Below are positions 34,949 to 42,966 of a stretch of 64,000 nucleotides of DNA, one piece after another (position 1 is the stretch's first letter; the number at the start of each line of letters is the position of its first letter). Source of the stretch: CAVXHQ01 sp963789535. Its GTDB lineage: Bacteria > Pseudomonadota > Alphaproteobacteria > Rhodobacterales > Rhodobacteraceae. The translations under genes and the position numbers were made by a program. The stretch covers positions 372,001 to 436,000 of the forward strand of contig CAWBKU010000005.1 of the NCBI GenBank assembly GCA_963789535.1, in the 5' to 3' direction. The notes below the pieces were generated by a model that ran no database searches, was not told the DNA's origin, and saw nothing but the letters and a program-made list of their open reading frames with translations.

Positions 34949-36394
34949 ATGCCTCAAGTGATACCGGACCACATTGACCTCTATATCGATGGGGGGTTTT
35001 GCGCAGCGGCGAATGGCGCGCGGTTCGATGTCATCAATCCCGCGACCGAGGAGATCCTTGCCTCCGTGGCCTCCGCCGACATCGCCGACGCGGACGCTGC
35101 CCTCGACGCCGCAGAGGTCGCGATGGCGAAATGGGCCGCGCAGACGCCGCGCCACCGCTCGGAAGTGCTGCGCAAGGCGTGGGAACTGATGACCGCCCGG
35201 CTGCCGGAGTTTGCGCGTCTCATCACGGCAGAGAACGGCAAGGCCCGTGCCGACGCCATGGGCGAAGCCACCTATGCCGCCGAATTCTTTCGCTGGTTCG
35301 CCGAAGAGGCCGTGCGGGCGGACGGAATGATTACCCACGCGCCCGCGTCGGGCGCGCGGATCATCGTGCAGCACAAACCGGCAGGCATCGCCGTCCTCGT
35401 GACGCCGTGGAACTATCCCGCCGCCATGGGCACCCGAAAGATCGCTCCGGCATTGGCGGCCGGATGCGCGGTCATCGTCAAACCGGCCTCTGAAACGCCG
35501 CTGACGATGCTGGCGCTGATGCCGTTGCTGGCTGAGGCGGGCGTGCCGCCGGGTCTCGTCAACGTGCTGCCCTCGCGGCGCTCGGGCGCGCTGGTCGACC
35601 ACATGCTGCACGATCCCCGTGTGCGTGTGATCTCGTTCACCGGCTCTACTGGGGTGGGCCGCAAGCTGCTGCATTCCGCTGCCGATCAGGTTCTGAAACC
35701 GGCGATGGAACTGGGCGGCAACGCGCCGCTGATCGTGTTCGAGGACGCCGATATCGGTGTCGCCGTTGCAGGCGCAATGCAGGCCAAGATGCGAAACCTC
35801 GGCGAGGCCTGCACGGCAGCGAACCGGATCTACGTCCACGAAGTCATCGCCGAAGAGTTCACCGGAAAGTTCACCCAAGCGATGGCCGCGCTCAAGATGG
35901 GTGACGGCACGCAGGACGACGTCGACGTCGGCCCGCTGGTCAATGCCGACACGCGCAACAAGGTCGCGGCCTTCGTCGCCGACGCCGTTGCCAAGGGCGC
36001 GAAGGTCGAGTTGGGCGGCGAGACCCCACAAGGTCGCGGCTTCTTCTATCCGCCCACCGTGCTATCGAACGTCGCCGAAGACTCTGACTGCGTCCACGAC
36101 GAGATCTTCGGACCCGTTGCCGCGATCCAGACCTTCACCGACCAGGACGACGTCATCGCCCGCGCCAACGCCACCGAATACGGCCTCGTCGCCTACGTCT
36201 TCTCGGAAGACATGAAACGTGCCCTTCAGGTCTGCGAACGTCTTGATTACGGCATGGTCGGCCTCAACCGGGGCCTCGTCTCGGACCCCGCCGCCCCGTT
36301 CGGGGGAACCAAGCAATCGGGCCTCGGGCGCGAAGGCGGGCACGAGGGAATGCTCGAATTCATGGAAACGCAGTATATCTCGGCAAGCTGGTGA
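34949..36394 (+). CDS. Aldehyde dehydrogenase, succinate-semialdehyde dehydrogenase-like
   Basis: 481 residues, the family length. The general-base Glu is in MELGGNAP and the catalytic Cys in GEACTAANRIYV; PWNYPAAMGTRKIAPALAAG and FTGSTGVGRKL form the cofactor site, and the C-terminus reads PFGGTKQSGLGREGG. The overall wording is that of GabD-type NAD(P)-dependent semialdehyde dehydrogenases. It starts 13 bp after the E2-like gene and is the last gene of that operon, fitting oxidation of a C4 or similar semialdehyde from the catabolic pathway. Confidence 0.9.
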   Translation: MPQVIPDHIDLYIDGGFCAAANGARFDVINPATEEILASVASADIADADAALDAAEVAMAKWAAQTPRHRSEVLRKAWELMTARLPEFARLITAENGKARADAMGEATYAAEFFRWFAEEAVRADGMITHAPASGARIIVQHKPAGIAVLVTPWNYPAAMGTRKIAPALAAGCAVIVKPASETPLTMLALMPLLAEAGVPPGLVNVLPSRRSGALVDHMLHDPRVRVISFTGSTGVGRKLLHSAADQVLKPAMELGGNAPLIVFEDADIGVAVAGAMQAKMRNLGEACTAANRIYVHEVIAEEFTGKFTQAMAALKMGDGTQDDVDVGPLVNADTRNKVAAFVADAVAKGAKVELGGETPQGRGFFYPPTVLSNVAEDSDCVHDEIFGPVAAIQTFTDQDDVIARANATEYGLVAYVFSEDMKRALQVCERLDYGMVGLNRGLVSDPAAPFGGTKQSGLGREGGHEGMLEFMETQYISASW

Positions 36395-36518
36395 GCGGCG
36401 CTCGCTGATCGACCGCGAACGCCCGAGGCGGGTTTGCTGTGCAATTAATCTGGCAATTCGGGCCGCCTTATCCTATCAATGGGGATCGAAACCGCGGTTT
36501 ATGACGAGATAGGTGGAC

Positions 36519-37592
36519 ATGGCTGAGCGGAAGGGCCGGGCCGTGACCCTCAAGGATATCGCGAGGGAGACGGATGTCCATGTCTCGACGGTGTCCCGGG
36601 CCCTCAACCCGAAGGCGCGTGAGACACTGACGACCGAAGTGGTGGACAGGATCACGAAGGCCGCAACGCGGCTGGGATATCGTCCCAACCGGCTGGCGGC
36701 GGGTCTGCGCACGCGACGGACCAAGACCGTCGGATTGATCATTCCCGACCTGACCAACCCCCTTTTTCCGCCTATCGTGCGGGGGATCGAAAGTACACTC
36801 GAGCCGTTGGGATATGTGTCGATCATCGTGAATACCGATGGACGGCGGGATCGGGAACGGTCGCAGATGCAGGTTCTTCTGGAGCACGGTGTCGACGGCA
36901 TCATCCACGCCGCAGTCGAGCGTAACGATCCGTCCTTCAGCCAGTTTCGGCAGCAGAACGTGCCGATCGTGACCGTGAACAGGGGCCTTGATTTCGACGA
37001 TACGCCGGCGGTGATCAACGACGATGCGGCAGGAATTGCCGCCATGTTCAATCTCTTGTTCGAAGCCGGCCACCGGCGGATCGCCCATATCGCCGGCCCT
37101 CAGCAGATATCGACCGGCGTCGACCGGCTCCTGGCATTCCGTGAGGTTGCCGCAACTGTCGGTCTGGTCATCCCGGAACATTATATCGCCCGATCCGACA
37201 AATATAACGTGCCCGAGGGGTATCGTTGTGCGGACGGTCTGCTGTCGCTCGCCCGTCCGCCAACGGCAATCCTCGCGGCGAACGACGGTCTTGCGATCGG
37301 GGCGCTCAAGGCGATTGCCGACCATGGATTGAAATGCCCCGACGATTGTTCCGTGACCGGTTTCAACGATGCCGACTATCTGTCGCTGGTGCCACCCGGA
37401 CTGACGACCGTCGGTGTCGATAAGGGGGGGATCGGTCGCGTATGCGCGTCCCTCCTGATCGAAATGATCGAGCATCCCGAAACGTCTATCCCCCGGCGCA
37501 CGATCCATCCGATCGACGCGGTCATCCGGGGCAGCATCGCACCGCCCCCGCACGAGGCCGGATCGTCCGACCGGTTTCCGTCAGGCGAGTGA
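36519..37592 (+). CDS. LacI-family transcriptional regulator
   Basis: 357 residues from ATG 36519, preceded by AGGTGG. The N-terminal helix-turn-helix (VTLKDIARETDVHVSTVSRA) and hinge (RPNRLAAGLRTRRTKTVGLI) are complete, followed by a periplasmic-binding-protein-like effector domain (IIPDLTNPLFPPIVRGIE; FNDADYLSLVPPGLTTV). It is the only LacI-type protein in the window and is the natural candidate to bind the CG-centred palindromes at 15999, 24546 and 40953. The coding end overlaps the convergent amidohydrolase gene by 12 bases. Confidence 0.92.
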   Translation: MAERKGRAVTLKDIARETDVHVSTVSRALNPKARETLTTEVVDRITKAATRLGYRPNRLAAGLRTRRTKTVGLIIPDLTNPLFPPIVRGIESTLEPLGYVSIIVNTDGRRDRERSQMQVLLEHGVDGIIHAAVERNDPSFSQFRQQNVPIVTVNRGLDFDDTPAVINDDAAGIAAMFNLLFEAGHRRIAHIAGPQQISTGVDRLLAFREVAATVGLVIPEHYIARSDKYNVPEGYRCADGLLSLARPPTAILAANDGLAIGALKAIADHGLKCPDDCSVTGFNDADYLSLVPPGLTTVGVDKGGIGRVCASLLIEMIEHPETSIPRRTIHPIDAVIRGSIAPPPHEAGSSDRFPSGE

Positions 37593-38548
37593 CAGCAGGC
37601 TCTCTGGCGTTCCCGGCGCTCAGCCGCGCCTTGTCCTGCGTTCGACAGGGACAGGGCTTCCAGCCAGGCGACGCCTGCCTTCGACGAGACATAGGGGTAA
37701 TCCACCGCGAACAGGATGCGATCGATCCCCAGTTCGTCGATGCAGCACTGCAACGCACTGTCCGAAAAGAAACCGCTCGTCGTGACCCAGAAGTTGTTGC
37801 GAAACACCTCGCCGAAGTTGCTGGGTCTGTTTCCCGGTCGCGAGAACGCTTCTTCCATTCGGGCCAACTGAAACGGGATGGACTCGCCCAGATGCCCCAG
37901 GACGATCCTCAGGTCGGGATATTCGTCGAAGAGTCCGCTCAGGATGAGGCGGACGGCCTGCGTGCCGGCCTCGACGCCAAACCCCCAGCCGGCACGCGTC
38001 AGGGCAGGGTGCGTCTCGTGATAGGGCGCATAGTAGCGGTCGGTTACGACGGCGTCCGGCAGTCCGGGGTGCACATAGATCGGCACGCCCAGTTCCGCCG
38101 CCGCCGCGAATATCGGTCGAAAGCGCGGCAGGTCGAGGAACGCGCCGTGGTCGAGGCCGTGGATCATGGCGCCTTTGAGCCCCAGGTCGTGCACCGCACG
38201 ACGCAGTTCGTCCGCCGCCGCATCCGGCAGGTTCGTGGGCAGCATCGCGAAACCATCGAACCGGTCCGGCGCCTTTGCAATGACGGTCGCCAGCGCGTCG
38301 TTCACATTTCGGCATGCCGCGACCGCAACGTTGTCAGCAAGGCGCTGGCTGCCGGGGGACTGGTGCGACAGAACCTGCTTGCGGATACCTGACGCGTCCA
38401 TTTCGGCGATGCGGGCATCGAAGAAATCAAACAGTTTGTCTGCGATAGCGGGAGGCGGCATGGCCCCCTTGTCAAGGTGGCGGGCCAGTGTGTCGTCCAT
38501 GAAATGTTCTTCGATGGCGATGATCTCGGGAATGTCGCGCGCGGTCAT
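37581..38548 (-). pseudogene. Amidohydrolase-2 family protein (gamma-resorcylate decarboxylase-like) with C-terminal frameshifts
   Basis: About 320 residues from ATG 38548. The metal-site motifs of the decarboxylase subgroup are intact: EEHF near the N-terminus, YVHPGLPD, LGHLGES and FAVDYPY. Such enzymes remove CO2 non-oxidatively from hydroxylated aromatic acids. After WLEALSLSNA the frame changes twice: DKARLSAGNA is in a second frame and ESLLSLA with a TGA at 37581 in a third, each explained by one extra base (about 37645-37665 and 37605-37612). Without the changes the protein would end naturally next to the lacI stop. Either the last 20 residues are altered and translation runs antisense through lacI, or the assembly has two errors here. 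Confidence 0.72.
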
Positions 38549-38677
38549 GGTTCTGGACTTTCGGCTATGGGGTGGTGAAATGGCGGCAGTTCGGTGCAAT
38601 AGTTTTCAGATATACACGCTCACGAGGGTCTTTTCTGAAAGCGACGTTGCCCACGCCCGCGTTTGTCGCGCCGCAGA

Positions 38678-40276
38678 TTATCCGATGGCGGCTGCTCTGA
38701 CGTCGTCCGTCACGAAAGACTCGAACCGGGCAAAGTTGTCGATGAACATGCCGACCAGCTTGCGGGCCTGCGCATCGTAGGCCCAGGGGTCTGACCAAGT
38801 GCGTCGCGGGTCGAGAAGTAGCGGATCGATACCGTCCACCGAGGTCGGCACATCGAAGCCGAAGTTGCCGTCCCGCCGGAACTCCGTCTGTGCGAGGGAT
38901 CCGTCGAGGACTTTGGACAGGAGCAGTCTGGTCGCCTTGATCGGCATCCGCTTGCCGGTGCCATAGGCACCGCCCGTCCACCCGGTATTGACGATCCAGC
39001 AGGCTACGCCGTGTGCTTCGATCTTGTCCTTGAGCAGATTGCCATAGACCTCGGGTCGCCGCGGGGTGAACGGCGCGCCGAAACAGGTCGAGAACGTCGG
39101 CTCGGGCTGCGTCACGCCGCGTTCCGTTCCCGCCACCTTGGACGTAAAGCCCGATAGGAAATGATAAATGGCCTGCGCCGATGTCAGTCGCGCGATCGGC
39201 GGCAGGACACCGAAGGCATCGCATGTCAGCATGACGATGTTCTTTGGATGACCGCCGAGCGCAGTCTCGGATGCGTTTGAAATATAGTGCATAGGATAGG
39301 CGCACCGCATGTTCGCCGTCAGGCTGTCGTCCTCGAAGTCCAGTTCCTTGGTTTCGGGGTCGTAGACCATGTTCTCGATCACCGTCGCGAATTTCGATGT
39401 CGTCGCAAAGATCTCCGGCTCGGCCTCTGCGGACAGCGAAATGGTCTTGGCGTAGCACCCGCCCTCGAAGTTGAAGAGACCGCTGTCGGACCAGCCGTGC
39501 TCGTCGTCGCCGATGAGGACGCGATCGGGGTCCGACGACAGGGTCGTCTTGCCGGTCCCGGACAGGCCGAAGAAGATCGCGGAGTCGGCCGGATTTCCCG
39601 GGGCGTGACTGGCCGAACAATGCATCGGCATGACCTGTCGGTCGGGCAACAGATAGTTCAGGAGTGTAAAGACCGTCTTCTTGTTCTCGCCGGCATATTC
39701 GGTGCCGCCGATCAGAACCAGTTTCGTGTCGAAATCGATGGCGATCACCGTATCGGTCCGGCACCCGTGTCGTTCGGGATCCGCCTTGAACGACGGGCAA
39801 TTGACGATCGTGAATTCGGGGACGAAATCGTCCAGCTCCACACGGCTTGGGCGGCGCAGGAGGTGCCGGATGAAAAGCCCATGCCATGCAAGTTCCGTAA
39901 CGAGGCGAACATTCAACCGGTATGTCGGATCGGCTCCGGCGTATAGATCCTGGACATAGCAGGTGCCGCCCACCATGTGCGCTAACATATCTTCGTGCAA
40001 TCGGGCGAAGGCACCGGGAGACATTGCGGCATTGTTTTCCCACCAGATTGCGGCATTGGTCGACTCCGACCGAACGATATGCTTGTCCTTCGGGGACCGG
40101 CCCGTGAACTTGCCCGTCGAAACAAGCAAGGTTCCGCCCAAACCGATTTCGCCTTCTCCGTTCCGGATCGCATGACGCAACAAATCGGGTTCCGTAAGGT
40201 TATAGAATACGTCCCCCAGATCACGAAAACCCTGATCATGCAGCCTGATACCCGGATTCACCCGTCCATTCGCCAT
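38678..40276 (-). CDS. pckA: Phosphoenolpyruvate carboxykinase (ATP)
   Basis: 532 residues from ATG 40276 (MANGRVNPGIRLHDQG), preceded by GAAAGG; an in-frame ATG 21 bases upstream is less likely. All motifs of ATP-type PEPCK are present: TGKFTGRSPKDKHIV, the kinase-1a P-loop FFGLSGTGKTTLS, kinase-2 LIGDDEHGWSD with FEGGCYAK, and NTGWTGGAYGTGKRM. It converts oxaloacetate to phosphoenolpyruvate, the entry to gluconeogenesis when cells grow on acids. It is a housekeeping-type gene inside the catabolic region and may be a copy dedicated to growth on the substrate of this cluster. Confidence 0.95.
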   Translation of the reverse strand: MANGRVNPGIRLHDQGFRDLGDVFYNLTEPDLLRHAIRNGEGEIGLGGTLLVSTGKFTGRSPKDKHIVRSESTNAAIWWENNAAMSPGAFARLHEDMLAHMVGGTCYVQDLYAGADPTYRLNVRLVTELAWHGLFIRHLLRRPSRVELDDFVPEFTIVNCPSFKADPERHGCRTDTVIAIDFDTKLVLIGGTEYAGENKKTVFTLLNYLLPDRQVMPMHCSASHAPGNPADSAIFFGLSGTGKTTLSSDPDRVLIGDDEHGWSDSGLFNFEGGCYAKTISLSAEAEPEIFATTSKFATVIENMVYDPETKELDFEDDSLTANMRCAYPMHYISNASETALGGHPKNIVMLTCDAFGVLPPIARLTSAQAIYHFLSGFTSKVAGTERGVTQPEPTFSTCFGAPFTPRRPEVYGNLLKDKIEAHGVACWIVNTGWTGGAYGTGKRMPIKATRLLLSKVLDGSLAQTEFRRDGNFGFDVPTSVDGIDPLLLDPRRTWSDPWAYDAQARKLVGMFIDNFARFESFVTDDVRAAAIG

Positions 40277-40355
40277 GTCTTGCCTTTCGTTCACCATCGA
40301 GGGATGTCGACCGCCACTATCGGCACGTTCTTCGGCGTGAACAATCTAAGACGGA

Positions 40356-40371
40356 ATGTTTACGCAAACAT
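40356..40371. promoter_or_regulatory. Palindrome upstream of pckA
   Basis: ATGTTTACGCAAACAT has perfect six-base arms around ACGC, about 80 bases before the pckA start. It resembles operators of LacI/GalR-type regulators but differs from the GCAA/TTGC sites of the other operons, so it would answer to another regulator. pckA is under a LacI-family regulator in some Rhizobiales, which makes the site worth noting. Confidence 0.45.
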
Positions 40372-40477
40372 CGCGTTGCGCGGAGTCTTCCGGTATCCGA
40401 TTGCAGATTTTCGAGAGCGGACCGCGTGGACGGATCCGGTCGACCGCGATACCAATCGACGTCCTTCGGCCGAAATC

Positions 40478-40867
40478 TCACATCAAGACTGCTATGCATT
40501 GAATTTCGATCAGCATCGCAGGATCGGCAAAGCCAGTGACCGTAACCACGGCACTTGCCGGAAAATCGTCGCCAAAGTTCTCTGCGCGTATTTCCGTCAT
40601 CCGAGTCGCGAAACGGACGTCCGTCAAGAAGACGGTCATCGTCACGATGTCGCGGAGTGCCGCGCCCGATGTCCCCAGCGTTCGATCGAGGTTTCGAAAG
40701 GTCTGTCGGCATTGTGCTTCGAAATCCCCTTTCAGACTCTCGCCATCGTCGGATTTATGGCCGCCATGACCCGCCACCCAAATGGTCTTTTTGGCGTCGG
40801 TCGTAATGACGGCAGGCGAGAATGCTCTTCCTTGCTGCCAATCGCCCTTGATGAATGACTTGACCAC
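40478..40867 (-). CDS. RidA-family enamine/imine deaminase-like protein
   Basis: 129 residues if translation starts at GTG 40867, five bases after a run of seven G; a TTG at 40912 would add 15 residues. RidA fold motifs are seen: VWVAGHG-type beta strand (KKTIWVAGHGGHK), QCRQTFRNLDRTLGTSGAAL, the segment VFLTDVRFATRM, and a C-terminal LIEIQCIAVL with the conserved Glu; the usual Arg before it is absent (PAMLIEI), so classical imine hydrolysis is uncertain. It has a LacI-type operator upstream at 40953, linking it to the catabolic regulon. Confidence 0.85.
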   Translation of the reverse strand: MVKSFIKGDWQQGRAFSPAVITTDAKKTIWVAGHGGHKSDDGESLKGDFEAQCRQTFRNLDRTLGTSGAALRDIVTMTVFLTDVRFATRMTEIRAENFGDDFPASAVVTVTGFADPAMLIEIQCIAVLM

Positions 40868-40952
40868 TGATTCCCCCCCAACGAGATTTTTATCGACATC
40901 GCTTTCGTGCAATCCAAGCCCGGGACGTAACGACTTCTACGAACAGCGGCAC

Positions 40953-40996
40953 GCAATCGATTGCATTAGTCTTGGTCATCCGTCTGGTCGATGCAA
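40953..40996 (-). promoter_or_regulatory. Promoter with LacI-type operator, site 3
   Basis: The perfect palindrome GCAATCGATTGC lies at 40953-40964, about 85 bases before the RidA-like start. On the minus strand a -35-like TTGCAT starts at 40996, 32 bases before the operator, close to the 33-34 base spacing of sites 1 and 2. The -10 is weak. Confidence 0.62.
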
Positions 40997-41105
40997 GCCC
41001 AAACGCGCGTTCAGGACGCTGGAACCCGAAGCGCGTGCGAGCCCAAGCTCCGGACCCGTCCGACTGCGCTTCGCGCGACGCGACAGCGAAGCCTTTGTGC
41101 CCACC

Positions 41106-42476
41106 TCAGGCATATTCCGCGGTGGCCGCCTTGGCCTTGAAGTCATCGAAGATTCGCCGACCGGAGGTGGCCAATTGCTCTTGCAGGTCGGCGATGTCGT
41201 CCCGCAACATCTGCCCGCCTTGCTTCCGGATCTGGCCGTCCACGATCACGGAGTCGACGTTTCCGGGATGGGCAAAGCCCAGAACCGCATTGTACGGGTC
41301 GAAAGCGCCTGACTGGTTGAGGTCGTCTGCACGGATCAGGATGATATCTGCCTGTTTTCCGACGGTCAGCGTTCCGATCCGATCCTCGAGACGCATCGCC
41401 CGCGCCCCCTCGATGGTCGCCCAGCCCAGCGCTTCGCGAACCGTCAATGGGATCGGATGCGGTCGCTCGCCGGTTTCGGCCTTCATCCGCGCGCTGGTCA
41501 GATGGCGCTCGGCCTGAAGGGTCGTTCGCATACAGGCCAGCATGTCGAGCGCATAGGCGCTTTCGATGTCCGTCCCGATCGAGAACGGGATCCCGCGGGT
41601 ATGAAGGCGACCGCTCAGCATGTCACCGTAGCAGATCTGCATCTCGATTTCGGCAGTGACCGTGAACGTGGCGCCGTTGTCGACCAGAATATCGAGATCG
41701 CGGTCGGTCAGTTCGTTGCCGTGCACCACGTTCAGACGCCGGTCGATCAGGCCCGCCGCGGCCGCGCTGGCGTAGCCAGCAGGCGCCGACATCTTCGCCA
41801 TGGAGTGATGCAGGGACACGAGGAGGTCATGCTCTTTGGCGAGGCGCAGGTCGGTCAGGGTGACGTCCTCGGTCGACATTTGTGGGCCGAGGATCGCGAG
41901 ACCCATGGTCACCAGCGCGTCATCGTTTGCCAGACGTCCCTTACGCAGTCGTGCCACTTCGCCGTGCGACATCGGCACCTCGGAGAAATGCTTCTGTCCC
42001 GGCTTTGGATCCGGCTTGGCCGAGCCGTGCAGAAAGGTCGCGCGGATACCGGCGCCTTCGAGACCGTCGATGGCGACGTCGGAATGATCAGGCGTGGGAT
42101 TGTTGTGATGCCAGTCGACCATGGTGGTGACACCGTTGTTGAGCTGGTTGATCGCGCCCAGAAGATTTGCGATGCGAATATCGTCGGAAGTAAAGAAGTT
42201 CGCCAGACCTGCGTGCATCGCGCGGAAGTAGTTCGTGCCGGTCCAGTCGGTCGCAAGGCCGCGCAGGCCGGTTTGCCAAGTGTGAATGTGGGCATTCACC
42301 AGCCCCGGCATCACGATCATGTTGCCAGCGTCGATTACCGTTTCGGCACCCTCGGCATCGAGATCAGTGCCGATGGCCGAGATCATGCCGTCTTCGATCA
42401 TCAGGTCCGCATGGAGCGGGTTGCTGCCAGACTCGAGCGTCAGCAGGGTTCCGTTTCGGATCAGGATCTTGGACAT
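41106..42476 (-). CDS. Amidohydrolase, TrzN/8-oxoguanine deaminase-like
   Basis: 456 residues from ATG 42476, seven bases after AAAGGA. The metal-binding HxH is in VNAHIHTWQTGL, further ligands in SLHHSMAK and VVHGNELTD, and the catalytic Asp in SIGTDIESAY. The C-terminal GTLTVGKQADIILI is typical of cyclic amidohydrolases. The closest functional groups are hydrolytic deaminases and dechlorinases of s-triazines, guanine and cytosine, which act on N-heterocycles. Upstream on the same strand lies the stub of a TRAP permease, so the gene was once part of an uptake-and-hydrolysis operon whose promoter is now lost. Confidence 0.87.
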   Translation of the reverse strand: MSKILIRNGTLLTLESGSNPLHADLMIEDGMISAIGTDLDAEGAETVIDAGNMIVMPGLVNAHIHTWQTGLRGLATDWTGTNYFRAMHAGLANFFTSDDIRIANLLGAINQLNNGVTTMVDWHHNNPTPDHSDVAIDGLEGAGIRATFLHGSAKPDPKPGQKHFSEVPMSHGEVARLRKGRLANDDALVTMGLAILGPQMSTEDVTLTDLRLAKEHDLLVSLHHSMAKMSAPAGYASAAAAGLIDRRLNVVHGNELTDRDLDILVDNGATFTVTAEIEMQICYGDMLSGRLHTRGIPFSIGTDIESAYALDMLACMRTTLQAERHLTSARMKAETGERPHPIPLTVREALGWATIEGARAMRLEDRIGTLTVGKQADIILIRADDLNQSGAFDPYNAVLGFAHPGNVDSVIVDGQIRKQGGQMLRDDIADLQEQLATSGRRIFDDFKAKAATAEYA

Positions 42477-42508
42477 GAGCATTTCCTTTGCGGGGGGCGA
42501 TGTAATTG

Positions 42509-42851
42509 TCAGAGCAGCGCCGTGGTCAGCCACGGCATGAGGATGAGCGTTATCGTCAGCAGAGCCATCACGGCAGCCAACGGGGCAGCGGCGGCGAAGA
42601 TCTCGCCCAGCGTCGCGAAGCCTTCGGGGAGCGATGCCTTGACGACATAGATGCTCAGTCCGAAGGGCGGAGTCAGCAGCCCGATCTCGATCGCGATGAC
42701 GGTGATGATGCCGAACCAGATCGGGTCGCCGCCAAGGGACGTGATGACTGGCAGGGCGATGGGCAGCATGATCAGCATGATGGATACGGAATCGAGGATC
42801 ATGCCGAGCAGCACGACGATTCCGACGTAGAGCAGGACGAAGCCGATCAAT
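42509..42851 (-). pseudogene. TRAP transporter large permease (DctM-like), C-terminal stub
   Basis: About 110 residues of a DctM-type permease: GMILDSVSIMLIMLPIALPV, IEIGLLTPPFGLSIYVVKAS and a last membrane helix before the stop at 42509. The first three quarters of the gene are missing because an IS21 end (TGTCAGTTGAG) starts at 42852. It ends 32 bp before the amidohydrolase start. Confidence 0.85.
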
Positions 42852-42966
42852 GTCAGTTGAGAACGGCGGCGCAAAAGTCTGCCACTGTAGCGGCGGGATG
42901 AGTTTGCTGCGGGCGGCGTGAAAGTTGTCCACCTTTACCCTTTCTGGCGACAGGGAGGGTGGGAGG

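Noticed and set aside
37376..37580. C-terminal extension of the decarboxylase-like protein antisense to lacI
   Set aside because: The extension begins only after two frame changes, has no family similarity, and overlaps the conserved lacI 3' end on the other strand.
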